A stretch of DNA of 64,000 nucleotides. It comes from Candidatus Leptovillus gracilis. Its GTDB lineage: Bacteria; Chloroflexota; Anaerolineae; Promineifilales; Promineifilaceae. The position numbers and the translations under genes are program-made. Shown piece after piece: positions 8,448 through 17,017 of this stretch. Location: positions 1 through 64,000 of the forward strand of contig JADJXA010000007.1 in NCBI GenBank assembly GCA_016716065.1, in the 5' to 3' direction. A model generated the notes under the pieces. The model did no database searches and was not told the origin of the DNA. It saw nothing but the letters and a program-made list of their open reading frames with translations. How positions within the stretch are numbered: position 1 is the stretch's first letter; every line of letters begins with the position of its first letter.

Positions 8448-9722
8448 TCAGATGTGATTGGCGTATTTCCCCAGGACCAGGCAGGCATTTTGCCCGCCCA
8501 ACCCAAACGAATTAGACAACACACTCTGCACGTCGGCCCGGCGCGGCACGTTGGGCACATAATCCAGGTCACATTCGGGATCTGGCGTCTCGTAATTCCA
8601 TGTCGGCGGGATGAGGCCATGCGTCAGCGTATACACCGAGAAAATCGCTTCTATGGCTCCCGTACCGCCCATGGCGTGCCCCATCATAGATTTGTTGCTG
8701 CTGACAGGGATTTCGTAGGCCGGTTCGCCGAACAACCGTTTAATCGCCAGCGTTTCCGTCAGGTCATTCATCGGCGTGCCTGTGCCGTGAGCATTAATAT
8801 ATTGAATGTCGCCGGTTCGCAGACCGCCATCTTCAATGGCCCAACGCATGGCCCGCACCGCGCCAGCCGCGTCTGGGTCCTGCGCCGCCACATGAAACGC
8901 ATCCGAAGAAGAAGCATGGCCCAACAGTTCGGCGTAAATCTTCGCACCACGCGCCAACGCCTGGTCCAGGCGTTCCAAAACCACCACACCCGCCCCTTCG
9001 CTGAGGATAAAACCCTCACGGTTTTTGTCGAACGGTTTGCTGGCCTTCTCTGGCGCGTCGTTGTAACTGGTAGCCATCGCCCGCATCGCCGCAAATCCGG
9101 CGATGGCCGATTCGTGGATCAACCCCTCCACGCCGCCGGTAATCACCACATCGGCCGAACCGCGCCGGATAAACTCCGCCGCTTCGCCGATGGCCTGTGT
9201 GCCGGTGGCGCAGGCAGCCACCACGGTGCTGATGGGACCCATAGCCTGAGCCAGCAGGCTGACGTGGTAACTGGGCATATTGGGCAAAAAAGAAGTCATG
9301 GCAAAGGGGCTGACCCGGCTGAAACCTTTGGTGCGCAGCACCGTCGTCTCCCGTTCGCCCACCTCAAACCCGCCGACGCCGGTGCCAATGAGCGTGCCCG
9401 TGCGTTCGTTGTCCGGCAGGCCATGCGCCAGCCCGGCGTCAGTCAGGGCCATTGTCGCCGCAGCTACGGCCAACTGCGACGCGCGCGACATGCGCCGCGA
9501 TTCTTTGAAGTTCATGTAATCGCCGGGATTGAAGTCCTTCACTTCGCCGGCAATCCGCACCGGCAGGTGGCTGGCGTCGAATTGGGTAATGGGGCCGACG
9601 CCGGAACGGCCGTGTATCAGATTGTCCCAGCTCTCGTCGGCCGTGTGGCCCAATGGTCCGATCATGCCCAGGCCGGTGATCACAATTCGGGGCCGTCCAC
9701 GGGCATCCAGAAAATTTGTCAT
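8448..9722 (-). CDS. fabF: Beta-ketoacyl-ACP synthase II
   Basis: FabF condenses malonyl-ACP with acyl-ACP to extend fatty acids. The 424-residue protein has the catalytic Cys in VVAACATGTQA and the two active-site His in NAHGTGTPMND and MMGHAMGGTGA, with the thiolase-fold start RIVITGLGMIGPLG. Its start codon overlaps the plsX stop (ATGA), so the two are translationally coupled. The length is close to the family norm of about 412. Confidence 0.95.
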   Translation of the reverse strand: MTNFLDARGRPRIVITGLGMIGPLGHTADESWDNLIHGRSGVGPITQFDASHLPVRIAGEVKDFNPGDYMNFKESRRMSRASQLAVAAATMALTDAGLAHGLPDNERTGTLIGTGVGGFEVGERETTVLRTKGFSRVSPFAMTSFLPNMPSYHVSLLAQAMGPISTVVAACATGTQAIGEAAEFIRRGSADVVITGGVEGLIHESAIAGFAAMRAMATSYNDAPEKASKPFDKNREGFILSEGAGVVVLERLDQALARGAKIYAELLGHASSSDAFHVAAQDPDAAGAVRAMRWAIEDGGLRTGDIQYINAHGTGTPMNDLTETLAIKRLFGEPAYEIPVSSNKSMMGHAMGGTGAIEAIFSVYTLTHGLIPPTWNYETPDPECDLDYVPNVPRRADVQSVLSNSFGLGGQNACLVLGKYANHI

Positions 9723-10747
9723 AGTTCTTCCTTCAGTTGGGCAGCCGCCGGTTTTACTGCGGCTAAACCTTCCGCGATGGACGCCACAACGTTGTGGGCC
9801 ACCAACTGCCGCGCCTGCCCTACCGCCTGCTTGATGGCGTAGGCGTTGGAACGGCCGTGTCCAACAATCACCGCCCCGTTCACGCCCAACAGCGGCGCGC
9901 CGCCCACTTCGTGCGGGTCTAGCCGCCGCCGCACCCGCCCAAACGCCGATTTTGCCAGCAGGCCACCAACGGCCGTTAGCGGGTTTGCCATCAGTTCTTC
10001 CCGGATCAGGTCAGACATGTAGCTGGCGATAGCTTCGGCCGTTTTCATCATAATGTTGCCGGTAAACCCATCGGTCAGGGCTACATCGGCCGCGCCGCGC
10101 ATAAACTCTTTTGGCTCGATGTTGCCAATGTAATTCAGCCCGCTGGCCGCCAGTAGGGGAATGGCCTCTTTAATCAGCGCATTACCTTTGCCTTCTTCTT
10201 CGCCGTTGGAGATGAGGGCCACGCGCGGGTTGGCGATGCCCAAGACCTGCGACACGTACAGGCTGCCCATCAGGCCAAATTGGGGCATGTACTCTGGCCG
10301 ACAGTCGGCATTGGCGCCGTTGTCCATGAGAAACGGCCGTTCCTTCGTCGGGAAAATCACCCCCAGCGCCGGCCGCTTCACGCCTGGAATGCGCCCCAGA
10401 CCCACCTGGCGCAGCATGGCAATGCCCAACACCGCGCCGGTGTTGCCCGCCGAGACAAACGCATCCGCTGCGCCGCTGCGCACCAGGCTCAGCCCTACGT
10501 GCATCGAAGAATCCGGTTTGCTCTTCACCACATCCGACGGTTTGTCGGTCATGCTCACCGCTTGCCCGGCGTGTTGAATCTCCAATGGTAAACCGGCTGC
10601 ATCTAATTGCACCAGCTCCGCCTCAATCCGCGCCCGGTCGCCCACCAGGATAATAGTATCCCCAAATTCGCGGGCAGCCAGCACCGCGCCGGCCACATCT
10701 GGGCCAGGGTGGTTATCGCTGCCCATAGCGTCTACTACAATTCGCAT
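9719..10747 (-). CDS. plsX: Phosphate acyltransferase PlsX
   Basis: PlsX makes acyl-phosphate from acyl-ACP for phospholipid synthesis. The protein has 342 residues from MRIVVDAMGSDNHPGPD, the typical PlsX start; an in-frame ATG five codons upstream (10762) is possible. It shows GNTGAVLG and GFTGNIMMKTAEA. It sits directly before fabF with a 4-bp overlap, an arrangement that joins fatty acid and phospholipid synthesis. A good promoter lies 40 bp upstream. Confidence 0.94.
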   Translation of the reverse strand: MRIVVDAMGSDNHPGPDVAGAVLAAREFGDTIILVGDRARIEAELVQLDAAGLPLEIQHAGQAVSMTDKPSDVVKSKPDSSMHVGLSLVRSGAADAFVSAGNTGAVLGIAMLRQVGLGRIPGVKRPALGVIFPTKERPFLMDNGANADCRPEYMPQFGLMGSLYVSQVLGIANPRVALISNGEEEGKGNALIKEAIPLLAASGLNYIGNIEPKEFMRGAADVALTDGFTGNIMMKTAEAIASYMSDLIREELMANPLTAVGGLLAKSAFGRVRRRLDPHEVGGAPLLGVNGAVIVGHGRSNAYAIKQAVGQARQLVAHNVVASIAEGLAAVKPAAAQLKEEL

Positions 10748-10786
10748 ACAGTTTTGTCCCATTTATGACTAGAAAATTGTTCGTGG

Positions 10787-10815
10787 ATTCTATCGGTGGG
10801 CTACTTTTAAGTCAA
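10787..10815 (-). promoter_or_regulatory. Promoter for plsX-fabF
   Basis: On the minus strand TTGACT and TAGAAT are separated by exactly 17 bases, close to the sigma-70 consensus. The predicted transcript start is about 33 bases before the plsX start codon. Confidence 0.7.
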
Positions 10816-10859
10816 AAAGGTTCCCCACGCAGCAGCAATTATCAATTTGCAATCCAGCC

Positions 10860-11010
10860 GTAGGGGCGGGATGGGCGGTGCAACATTTTTGCCAATCACC
10901 AATGCCTGGCCTCCCGCCTATCTCGCCCCTCTTTGGGTCCCATTGGGCGAGACGGCGCGGGAAAATGTCTTCGCTGCGGCTGTTCCCCGTCCGCGCCGTC
11001 CCGCCCCTAC
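10860..11010. repeat. Intergenic element with nested inverted arms
   Basis: The outer arms GTAGGGGCGGGA (10860-10871) and TCCCGCCCCTAC (10999-11010) are perfect complements. An inner pair, GACGGCGCGG (10951-10960) and CCGCGCCGTC (10991-11000), is also perfect. The 150-bp unit has no coding potential and looks like a small non-autonomous repeat element. Confidence 0.6.
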
Positions 11011-11043
11011 TAGCACACCAGGGTAAATTGAGAATTGCTGCCA

Positions 11044-11076
11044 GCGCAGAGACGTTGCAATGCAACGTCTCTGCGC
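11044..11076. repeat. 33-bp perfect palindrome
   Basis: Arms of 16 bp (GCGCAGAGACGTTGCA and its complement) flank one central base. It lies immediately upstream of the arsR -35 box. Closely similar palindromes with the core AGAGACGTTGCA are, from memory, abundant in filamentous cyanobacteria. Confidence 0.8.
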
Positions 11077-11104
11077 TTGACAAAAAATAATCCTGCGCTA
11101 TCAT
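11077..11104 (+). promoter_or_regulatory. Promoter for arsR-arsM
   Basis: A consensus TTGACA (11077-11082) is followed after 16 bases by TATCAT (11099-11104). The predicted start point falls next to the palindrome at 11116, so a repressor bound there would block transcription. Confidence 0.65.
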
Positions 11105-11115
11105 ATAGACAATCT

Positions 11116-11127
11116 TCGATATATCGA
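11116..11127. promoter_or_regulatory. Probable ArsR operator
   Basis: The 12-bp palindrome TCGATATATCGA lies between the promoter and the arsR start. A related A/T-rich inverted sequence (CTAGATATATAG, 11474-11485) precedes arsM. ArsR-family repressors bind such sites and autoregulate, so this assignment is inference from position and symmetry. Confidence 0.5.
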
Positions 11128-11130
11128 GAA

Positions 11131-11454
11131 ATGATGGACCCTGTGACGTTTGCCAAAGCCATTGCCGACGATACCCGGCAGCAGATTATGCACTTGCTCT
11201 GCTGCCGCTGGCTGTGCGTCAATGACGTGGTGGAGCAAATTGGCGGCGTCACGCAGCCAACCGTCTCCCATCACCTGGGCGTTTTGCGTGAGGCGGAGTT
11301 GGTGCATACACGGCGTGATGGGAAGCAAGTGTTTTACACCCTGAATCAGGACGCCATCGCCGAATGTTGTGGCACGCTGCTGTTCCGCTTTGCGCCGGAA
11401 AAGGTAGCAGAAAGCCCTTTCATCCGGCTGCAAGAAATACCTGTCAATCCTTAA
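11131..11454 (+). CDS. arsR: ArsR-family metalloregulator
   Basis: A 107-residue winged-helix repressor. The DNA-binding helix reads TQPTVSHHLGVLREAELV and the wing RRDGKQVFYTL. Cysteines suited to arsenite binding occur in helix 3 (LLCCRWLCVNDV) and near the end (ECCGTLL). The start is ATG at 11131 or the adjacent ATG at 11134; the frame opens earlier at 11035 but that part is promoter and repeat DNA. arsM follows by 55 bp, so arsenic sensing is likely, and cadmium or other thiophilic metals are alternatives. Confidence 0.9.
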   Translation: MMDPVTFAKAIADDTRQQIMHLLCCRWLCVNDVVEQIGGVTQPTVSHHLGVLREAELVHTRRDGKQVFYTLNQDAIAECCGTLLFRFAPEKVAESPFIRLQEIPVNP

Positions 11455-11509
11455 CGTCTGGCTCTTTTTTTAGCTAGATATATAGATAAACATCAATATG
11501 AGGTGCAAA

Positions 11510-12319
11510 ATGGAAGAGTTAACCCCCGAAAAGATACATGAAGAAGTGCAGGCGCGCTACGGCCGTATCGCCGACGAGTTCAAACTGGAACTGGCTTCCT
11601 CCTGCTGTGGCGATGGCGGTGACTGCTGCGGCGACAATCCCAGCGCCGATGCCGAGGGACTATTCGCCAACCTGTACCAGAGCGATACCAGTTGGCTGCC
11701 AGACGACGTGACCGGCTTGTCGCTGGGCTGCGGCGACCCCATCGCCCTGGCTGAATTACAGCCGGGGCAAACGGTGCTGGACCTGGGTTCCGGCGGTGGC
11801 ATTGACTGCTTCATGGCTGCTCGCCAGGTGGGGCCAGAGGGTCACGTCATTGGCGTGGACATGACGGATGCGATGCTGGCGAAGGCCAATCGCAACAAGG
11901 CGGTGGTGGGCCTGGAAAATGTGGAGTTTCGCAAAGGGCACATCGAAGCGCTGCCGGTGACCGCAGACACGGTAGATGTGATCATTTCTAACTGTGTGAT
12001 CAACCTTAGTCCAGACAAACCGGCCGTCTTCCGTGAAGCCTTCCGCGTGCTGAAGCCAGGTGGCAAAATGGCCGTGTCTGATGTGGTAACGTTGGGGCAG
12101 TTTACACCGGAGGAACGGGCCAATATGGCTGCCTGGACCGGCTGCATCACCGGCGCGGAGGATGTGGCCGATTACGTGGCGGCTATGTATGCGGCCGGGT
12201 TTACGGCCGTTTCCGTGCGTGACAAAGCCAACCCAAACGTGGAACTGGCTGCTTCGCCGCGTATGACCGGCAAACCGCATGTGTTAAGTGGTCGGGTGAC
12301 GGCCGTCAAACCCGCCTGA
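11510..12319 (+). CDS. arsM: Arsenite S-adenosylmethionine methyltransferase ArsM
   Basis: ArsM methylates As(III) to less toxic or volatile forms. The 269-residue protein has the Rossmann SAM site VLDLGSGGGIDCF, the family motif GLSLGCGDP ahead of it, and the conserved arsenic-binding cysteines in SNCVINLSPDK and AAWTGCITGA. An N-terminal Cys-rich stretch (SSCCGDGGDCCGD) precedes the fold. The start at 11510 has GAGGTG 4 bases upstream; an ATG at 11498 is in frame but lacks a site. It forms an operon with arsR. Confidence 0.94.
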   Translation: MEELTPEKIHEEVQARYGRIADEFKLELASSCCGDGGDCCGDNPSADAEGLFANLYQSDTSWLPDDVTGLSLGCGDPIALAELQPGQTVLDLGSGGGIDCFMAARQVGPEGHVIGVDMTDAMLAKANRNKAVVGLENVEFRKGHIEALPVTADTVDVIISNCVINLSPDKPAVFREAFRVLKPGGKMAVSDVVTLGQFTPEERANMAAWTGCITGAEDVADYVAAMYAAGFTAVSVRDKANPNVELAASPRMTGKPHVLSGRVTAVKPA

Positions 12320-12324
12320 CATGC

Positions 12325-12361
12325 AAAACGGCGAGGGGGGCAAAACCCGCTCGCCGTTTTT
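12325..12361 (+). terminator. arsM terminator
   Basis: The 11-bp stem AAAACGGCGAG / CTCGCCGTTTT starts 5 bases after the arsM stop and ends in a run of five T. The stem can extend inward through the G and C runs. Confidence 0.8.
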
Positions 12362-12410
12362 ACTCTACAGACCGGACAGGTTGTTGCAAACCTGGCGGGT
12401 ATTGCTCGTC

Positions 12411-12839
12411 TTAGAAAGGAATGTCGTCTTCTTCATGGGCTGGCGCGCCTTCTTCGGCGAAATCACCACCACTGGCGTAGCCACCTTCACCCTTGGGCGT
12501 CAGGAAGCGCACGGTGTCGGCCGTGATTTCATAGGATGAGCTAACGGTGCCATCCTGTCGCGTCCACAGCCGCGGTGCGCCGGTTGTGGGGTCTGGCTTC
12601 AGGCGACCCTCGACCAATACTTTGCTGCCTTTGGTCAGATATTGATTGGCCGTTTCGGCTTGCTGCCGCCAGACGCTAACGCGGAACCAGGTTGTTTCTT
12701 CGCGGGGTTGGCCGCTGGCTTTGTCGGTCCAACGCGAGCTGGTGGCGACGCTGAAACTGGTAACGGCCGTGCCATCGGGCATGTACCGCATCTCCGGGTC
12801 GCGTCCTAAGTTGCCAATGATAATGATCTTTTGATACAT
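12411..12839 (-). CDS. ssb: Single-stranded DNA-binding protein
   Basis: SSB coats single-stranded DNA in replication and repair. The 142-residue protein has the OB-fold start KIIIIGNLGRDPEMRYMPDG and the acidic tip EEDDIPF that recruits partner proteins. The start at 12839 has GGAGAG six bases upstream; the frame extends to 12905 without support. The linker is short compared with the E. coli protein. The following gap (12840-13108) shows a possible promoter on the minus strand and nothing else. Confidence 0.95.
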   Translation of the reverse strand: MYQKIIIIGNLGRDPEMRYMPDGTAVTSFSVATSSRWTDKASGQPREETTWFRVSVWRQQAETANQYLTKGSKVLVEGRLKPDPTTGAPRLWTRQDGTVSSSYEITADTVRFLTPKGEGGYASGGDFAEEGAPAHEEDDIPF

Positions 12840-13108
12840 TGAATTCTCTCCTTTTCTTGAACGAAAAACAAAACTAGCAAGTGCCGTAGCGCCAAAACGC
12901 AACAAAATAATATCATAGATTTTGGCTTCGTCGCAACTACCTCAGGCCGCCAATTTGTATGTATCTTATTCCACAATAATAGCACATGTGTTCTTTTTTG
13001 ACAACTTTTGTCACAGCCAATTCCAGAGAAAGAAGAGGCGCAAGCCATTCAGACCTGCGCCCCTGGCACATATTGAACGTATGCTCGAAACTTTATTTCA
13101 AAAAGTTA

Positions 13109-14359
13109 TCATACCCAACCGCGCAGCCGCACTGCCTCGGCTACCCGATTGACGGCTACCAGATAAGCCGCCACGCGGTTCTCCACCTTTTTAGCCTGGG
13201 CCATGTCGTGGACTGCCAGGAAGGCGGTAGTGATTTTCTTGTCCAACCGGTCGTTGACCATCGTTTCGTCCCAGTAGAATTGGTAGGCGTTTTGCACCAT
13301 CTCAAAATAAGAGACGATGACGCCGCCGGCATTACACAAGAAATCGGGAATGATGTAGATGCCTTTGTCGTTTAGGATTTTGTCGGCTTCGGGCGTGGTG
13401 GGGCCGTTGGCTAATTCAGCCACGATTTTGGCTTTGATGTTGTCGGCGTTTTGGCCGGTTAATTGATTTTCAATGGCCGCCGGAATCAGGATGTCTACGT
13501 CTAGCTCCAACAAATCTTTATTGTCAATCGCGTCGGCGCCGGGGAGTCCGATAACCTTGCCGGTTTGTTGTAAATGTTTTGTCACGTCGTCTGGGTTGAG
13601 GCCGTGGGCGTTGTAGACGCCGCCAAACTCGTCGCTGACGGCGATCACTTTCAGGCCAAAGAGATCATGGGCCAGCCGGTGGGCGAAGCCGCCAACGTTG
13701 CCATAGCCTTGAATGGCGCAAGTCGCGCCTGCCAGCGTCAGGCCGCGCAGTTTGGCCGCTTCGCGGATGGTGAACATGCCGCCCATGGCCGTGGCTGGTC
13801 CACGCGCCGCCGAGCCGCCGAGTTGCAAGGGCTTGCCGGTGATGGCCCCTGGTTCGTGGTGGCCGGTGAGGACTTCGTATTCGTCGAGCATCCAGGCCAT
13901 GATTTGTGGGTTGGTGTAAACATCCGGGGCGGGTGAATCTTTGGTCAGGCCAACGTAGCGGGAGATGGCGCGCATGTAGCCGCGGCTGAGGCGTTCCAGT
14001 TCATCAGGCTGCATTTCACGCGGGTTGCAGATAACGCCGCCTTTGCCGCCACCGAGGGGGATGTCGGACACGGCCGTTTTCCAGGTCATCCACGCCGCCA
14101 ACGCCCGCACAGTATCAATGGTTTCTCTAGGATGAAAGCGAATGCCACCCTTGGCCGGGCCACGAGCGTCGTTGTACTGCACCCGGAAACCCTGGAAGAT
14201 TTCCGTATGCCCATCGTTCATCTTCACCGGGATGGTGAAGTGAAATTCACGCATCGGCTGGCGCAAAAATGCGTGCATGTCGGGGTCTAATTGTAAAACG
14301 GCCGCAGCGCCATCTAGCTGCGCTTGCGCAATTGCAAACGGATTTAAATTTTCTGTCAT
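13109..14359 (-). CDS. gdhA: Glutamate dehydrogenase
   Basis: The enzyme interconverts glutamate and 2-oxoglutarate plus ammonia. The 416-residue protein matches the hexameric family length. It shows KTAVSDIPLGGGKGGV (substrate Lys region), PAPDVYTNPQIMAWM, and the Rossmann glycine motif IQGYGNVGG. Cofactor preference cannot be decided by eye. An AGGAG lies unusually far (about 14 bases) from the ATG. A decayed copy of the 3' end lies upstream. Confidence 0.93.
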   Translation of the reverse strand: MTENLNPFAIAQAQLDGAAAVLQLDPDMHAFLRQPMREFHFTIPVKMNDGHTEIFQGFRVQYNDARGPAKGGIRFHPRETIDTVRALAAWMTWKTAVSDIPLGGGKGGVICNPREMQPDELERLSRGYMRAISRYVGLTKDSPAPDVYTNPQIMAWMLDEYEVLTGHHEPGAITGKPLQLGGSAARGPATAMGGMFTIREAAKLRGLTLAGATCAIQGYGNVGGFAHRLAHDLFGLKVIAVSDEFGGVYNAHGLNPDDVTKHLQQTGKVIGLPGADAIDNKDLLELDVDILIPAAIENQLTGQNADNIKAKIVAELANGPTTPEADKILNDKGIYIIPDFLCNAGGVIVSYFEMVQNAYQFYWDETMVNDRLDKKITTAFLAVHDMAQAKKVENRVAAYLVAVNRVAEAVRLRGWV

Positions 14360-14386
14360 GGGAATGTACTTGCTCCTGGTGGGAAA

Positions 14387-14415
14387 ATTTTGTGGATCTT
14401 ATCTTGCGCTGTCAA
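14387..14415 (-). promoter_or_regulatory. Probable gdhA promoter
   Basis: TTGACA (14410-14415) and CAAAAT (14387-14392) are 17 bases apart on the minus strand. The -35 box is perfect and the -10 box is weak. Confidence 0.5.
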
Positions 14416-14572
14416 CGAACAAGACGACTCAACCAGTGACAAAATAGTGGTTGAGAACACTCCCAAGTGTCGGCAATTATCAGAACAATGTCAAGTGAAA
14501 ATTATCCTTGATCCGGCGTGAAGGAGGGGTGTCATGTGTCATATGCCGGGCCGGGCAGTCGGGTGATTTGTG

Positions 14573-14677
14573 TCATGAGACAATCGCCAGGTAAGCGGCG
14601 ACGCGGTTGTTGGCCCGGTTCATTTCTGCCATGCGCCTGACGGCGTGGTACGCGGAGACATAGGTGTAAGCGTTCAG
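14573..14677 (-). pseudogene. Decayed 3' fragment of a second glutamate dehydrogenase gene
   Basis: The frame reads YVSAYHAVRRMAEMNRANNR followed by VAAYLAIVS and a stop. This aligns with the gdhA C-terminus (TTAFLAVHDMAQAKKVENRV, then AAYLVAV), sharing A-[FY]-x-A-V-x2-M-A and NRVAAYL. The fragment stops short of the last dozen residues, and upstream it breaks off about 13 bp before a palindromic repeat. It lies 214 bp upstream of gdhA in the same orientation, consistent with a tandem duplicate that was mostly lost. Confidence 0.65.
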
Positions 14678-14694
14678 TCCCTTTTGGAATAGTA

Positions 14695-14742
14695 CACAGA
14701 TGAACACAGATTTTGGATGACTTGAATCTGTGTTCATCTGTG
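14695..14742. repeat. Inverted repeat with 18-bp perfect arms
   Basis: CACAGATGAACACAGATT (14695-14712) is repeated inverted at 14725-14742, and AAAATCTGTGT follows as a further partial copy. It abuts the gdhA remnant. The rest of the gap to 14951 shows no gene; a Shine-Dalgarno AAAAGGAAG precedes the next start. Confidence 0.8.
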
Positions 14743-14951
14743 AAAATCTGTGTCCCATTTGTTCTGACGTGAACGGTTACCACAGAACAATAGCTGCGCT
14801 AACTGTCATCAGCGCTTCCCAATCTATCCCTGCTTTGGTAAACTTCTGCGGGGTGGGCGCAATTCGTCGCCGTCATTTGTGAGCCGTTGTGTAAGGCGGT
14901 GCACAGATTTTGATGACAGATGGCAGGCCTGTGTTGAGGTAAAAGGAAGAG

Positions 14952-15767
14952 ATGATCCAACAACTCGTCAGCGCATTCATCATTAGCAGCGGCATCACTT
15001 CGCTGGCCTATCGGCGCAAGTCATTAACCGGATCGGGTGTGGTCGGGGGCCTGCTGGTGGGCACGCTGACGTTGGGGCTGGGCGGCTGGGCCTGGGCGCT
15101 GCTGCTGGGCATTTTTTTTGTCAGTTCCAGCCTGTTGTCTCACTTTAAAGAGGGCGAAAAGCGTGAAGCGGCCGAAAAATTTGAGAAGGGACATCAACGT
15201 GATTTTGCGCAGGCGCTGGCGAATGGTGGCCTGGGGGCGCTCATCGCTTTGGGCAATGCGCTGATCCCATCGCCCGCCTGGTATTATCTGTTTACCGGCG
15301 TCATGGCGACAGTAACGGCCGATACGTGGGCGACGGAATTGGGTACGTTGAGCAAAACCCCGCCGCGCTTGATTACGACGGGTAATGTGGTGGAAGTAGG
15401 CACGTCGGGCGGGGTGTCGTTGTTGGGCACGGCGGTTTCTATGCTCGGTGGTCTGCTCATCGGGCTGGCGGCAGGGCTGGCAGGGCGGCGTAAATCGTTT
15501 TGGCTGCTGGCGTTGATGGGCGCGTTGAGCGGTCTGATTGGCTCGCTGTTCGATAGTTTGTTGGGGGCCACTGTGCAGCAAATTTATTACTGCGATCAGT
15601 GCCAAAAAGACACGGAACGCAAGCTGCACCGCTGCGGCCAGACCACACGGCCCATTCGTGGCTATGCCTGGCTGAACAACGACATGGTTAATTTGCTGGC
15701 GTCGGTGATGGGTGGAGCGACGGCCGTTTTGCTGTGGTTGTTATTCCGGCGGCGGAGGTCTGTATGA
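14952..15767 (+). CDS. DUF92 (VTE6-like) integral membrane protein
   Basis: A 271-residue multi-spanning protein. It matches the DUF92/TIGR00297 family in SLAYRRKSLTGSGVVGGLLV, in ADTWATELG, and in the late CDQCQKDTERKLHRCG, a small Cys motif before GYAWLNNDMVNL. Plant members (VTE6) phosphorylate phytyl phosphate; the bacterial role is not settled, though prenyl phosphate phosphorylation is possible. The WD40 gene starts one base after its stop codon. Confidence 0.85.
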   Translation: MIQQLVSAFIISSGITSLAYRRKSLTGSGVVGGLLVGTLTLGLGGWAWALLLGIFFVSSSLLSHFKEGEKREAAEKFEKGHQRDFAQALANGGLGALIALGNALIPSPAWYYLFTGVMATVTADTWATELGTLSKTPPRLITTGNVVEVGTSGGVSLLGTAVSMLGGLLIGLAAGLAGRRKSFWLLALMGALSGLIGSLFDSLLGATVQQIYYCDQCQKDTERKLHRCGQTTRPIRGYAWLNNDMVNLLASVMGGATAVLLWLLFRRRRSV

Positions 15768-15768
15768 C

Positions 15769-16704
15769 ATGAAAAAGGAACACGCACCACTCGGTTTCTC
15801 GCTGCGCCACATTCTCAAAGCCAACAACCGCGCCATCACCCGCATTGCCTGGTCGCCAAACGGCCGTTTCCTGGCTTCGGCCTCCTATGATCAAAGCGTC
15901 CGCCTGTGGGACGCCGACACCGGCCAGGAAATGCGCGACATTGTTGGCTACAGTGGCTCTGTCTTCACTGTCGCCGTCACCCCAGACAACCGGCAGATCA
16001 TCTCCGCTTCCAAGAATGCGCTGAAGATTTGGGATGTGGTCGGCCCGGTGCGACCGTATACCCTGCGCGGCCATCAGGATTATGTCTACGCAGTAGCCGC
16101 TTCACCAGACGGCCGTACCCTTGTCTCTGGCGCCTATGACCAGACGCTTAAATTCTGGGACCTGCTGACACAAAGCGAAACAGCTTCTTTGCGCGGCCAC
16201 ACGGGGCGAATTAGCTGCATCGTCGTCAGTCCAGACGGCCGTCTGGTTTACTCCGGCGCCGGCGATGGTCTGATCATGGTCTGGGACGCGGTCGAACATC
16301 GCCAACTGCAGGCTTTTTCCGGCCATCAGGGCGAGGTGCTGTCACTGGCGCTGACAACGAATGGGCAAACGCTGGCTTCCGGCAGCCATGATGGCGTCGT
16401 GCGCCTCTGGCAGGCGCAAAGTGGGGCACTGCGCCAGACGTTGACAGAGCATGGTGGGCCGATAACGGCCGTATCCTTTTCAGCCGGCGATCAATTTCTG
16501 GCCAGCAAATCGGCCGATGGCACAGTGCGCCTGTGGCGCTGCGCCGACTGGCAGACAGTCGCCATTTTAGACGAACCCCATTCATCCTTTGCCTTCGCGG
16601 GCATGACCTTTCAGCCCAATGGCAATGGGCTGGCGACGTTGGGCGAAAGAGACACGGTAATCCGGCTGTGGGCGCTGGATTTTGCGCTGTGGGTAGAAAG
16701 GTGA
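15769..16704 (+). CDS. WD40 repeat protein, seven-bladed propeller
   Basis: A 311-residue protein made almost wholly of seven WD40 repeats, for example LASASYDQSVRLWDADTG, LVSGAYDQTLKFWDLLT and LASGSHDGVVRLWQAQSG. It has no signal peptide or membrane segment, so a cytoplasmic scaffold is expected. The start at 15769 follows the DUF92 stop by one base; GGAGG lies about 10 bases upstream. WD40 propellers often accompany Ser/Thr kinase systems in this phylum, and an FHA protein and a kinase follow. Several blades carry the ACGGCCGT palindrome in NGR/DGR codons. Confidence 0.9.
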   Translation: MKKEHAPLGFSLRHILKANNRAITRIAWSPNGRFLASASYDQSVRLWDADTGQEMRDIVGYSGSVFTVAVTPDNRQIISASKNALKIWDVVGPVRPYTLRGHQDYVYAVAASPDGRTLVSGAYDQTLKFWDLLTQSETASLRGHTGRISCIVVSPDGRLVYSGAGDGLIMVWDAVEHRQLQAFSGHQGEVLSLALTTNGQTLASGSHDGVVRLWQAQSGALRQTLTEHGGPITAVSFSAGDQFLASKSADGTVRLWRCADWQTVAILDEPHSSFAFAGMTFQPNGNGLATLGERDTVIRLWALDFALWVER

Positions 16705-16810
16705 ACGGGGTAGGAGAACTTCAGAGGCCGGTCCGATTTACACCATGTTATTGCGAAAATACCCAGATCAGCGTTTATCTGCGCCCTGTTTTGACTCCTC
16801 CCGCAGCTAG

Positions 16811-16895
16811 TAACCGTTAGCCGAAGTCCGTATCCCGTTTTCCGTTGGCATTTACCAGAGGCAGCACCCCACGGAATACGGAATACCGAATACGT
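16811..16895. repeat. Dispersed repeat, family A, copy 1 (heptad-patterned)
   Basis: It contains CCGAAGTCCGTATCCCGTTT and, inverted, the 7-bp tandem ACGGAAT ACGGAAT ACCGAAT. Relatives lie at 42318-42400 (same strand) and 51656-51740 (opposite strand). It occupies much of the 313-bp gap 16705-17017. Confidence 0.8.
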
Positions 16896-16960
16896 CTACT
16901 AGCCAGACTGCCTAAGCCAGGCTTCAGATGACTCTCCCATCCACAAATTAGCCCAACACC

Positions 16961-16990
16961 TTCCGATACACCGGTAGAATACGTTATAAT
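16961..16990 (+). promoter_or_regulatory. Possible promoter of the NERD-FHA/kinase operon
   Basis: A perfect TATAAT (16985-16990) lies 27 bases before the GTG start; the -35 box (TTCCGA, 18-base spacer) is poor. Confidence 0.4.
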
Positions 16991-17017
16991 GCTTCTTATT
17001 TTTACGGGAGGGAAATC

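Noticed and set aside
8454..9842. A 462-codon plus-strand frame
   Set aside because: It lies over fabF, whose minus-strand frame has all catalytic motifs; a shadow frame.
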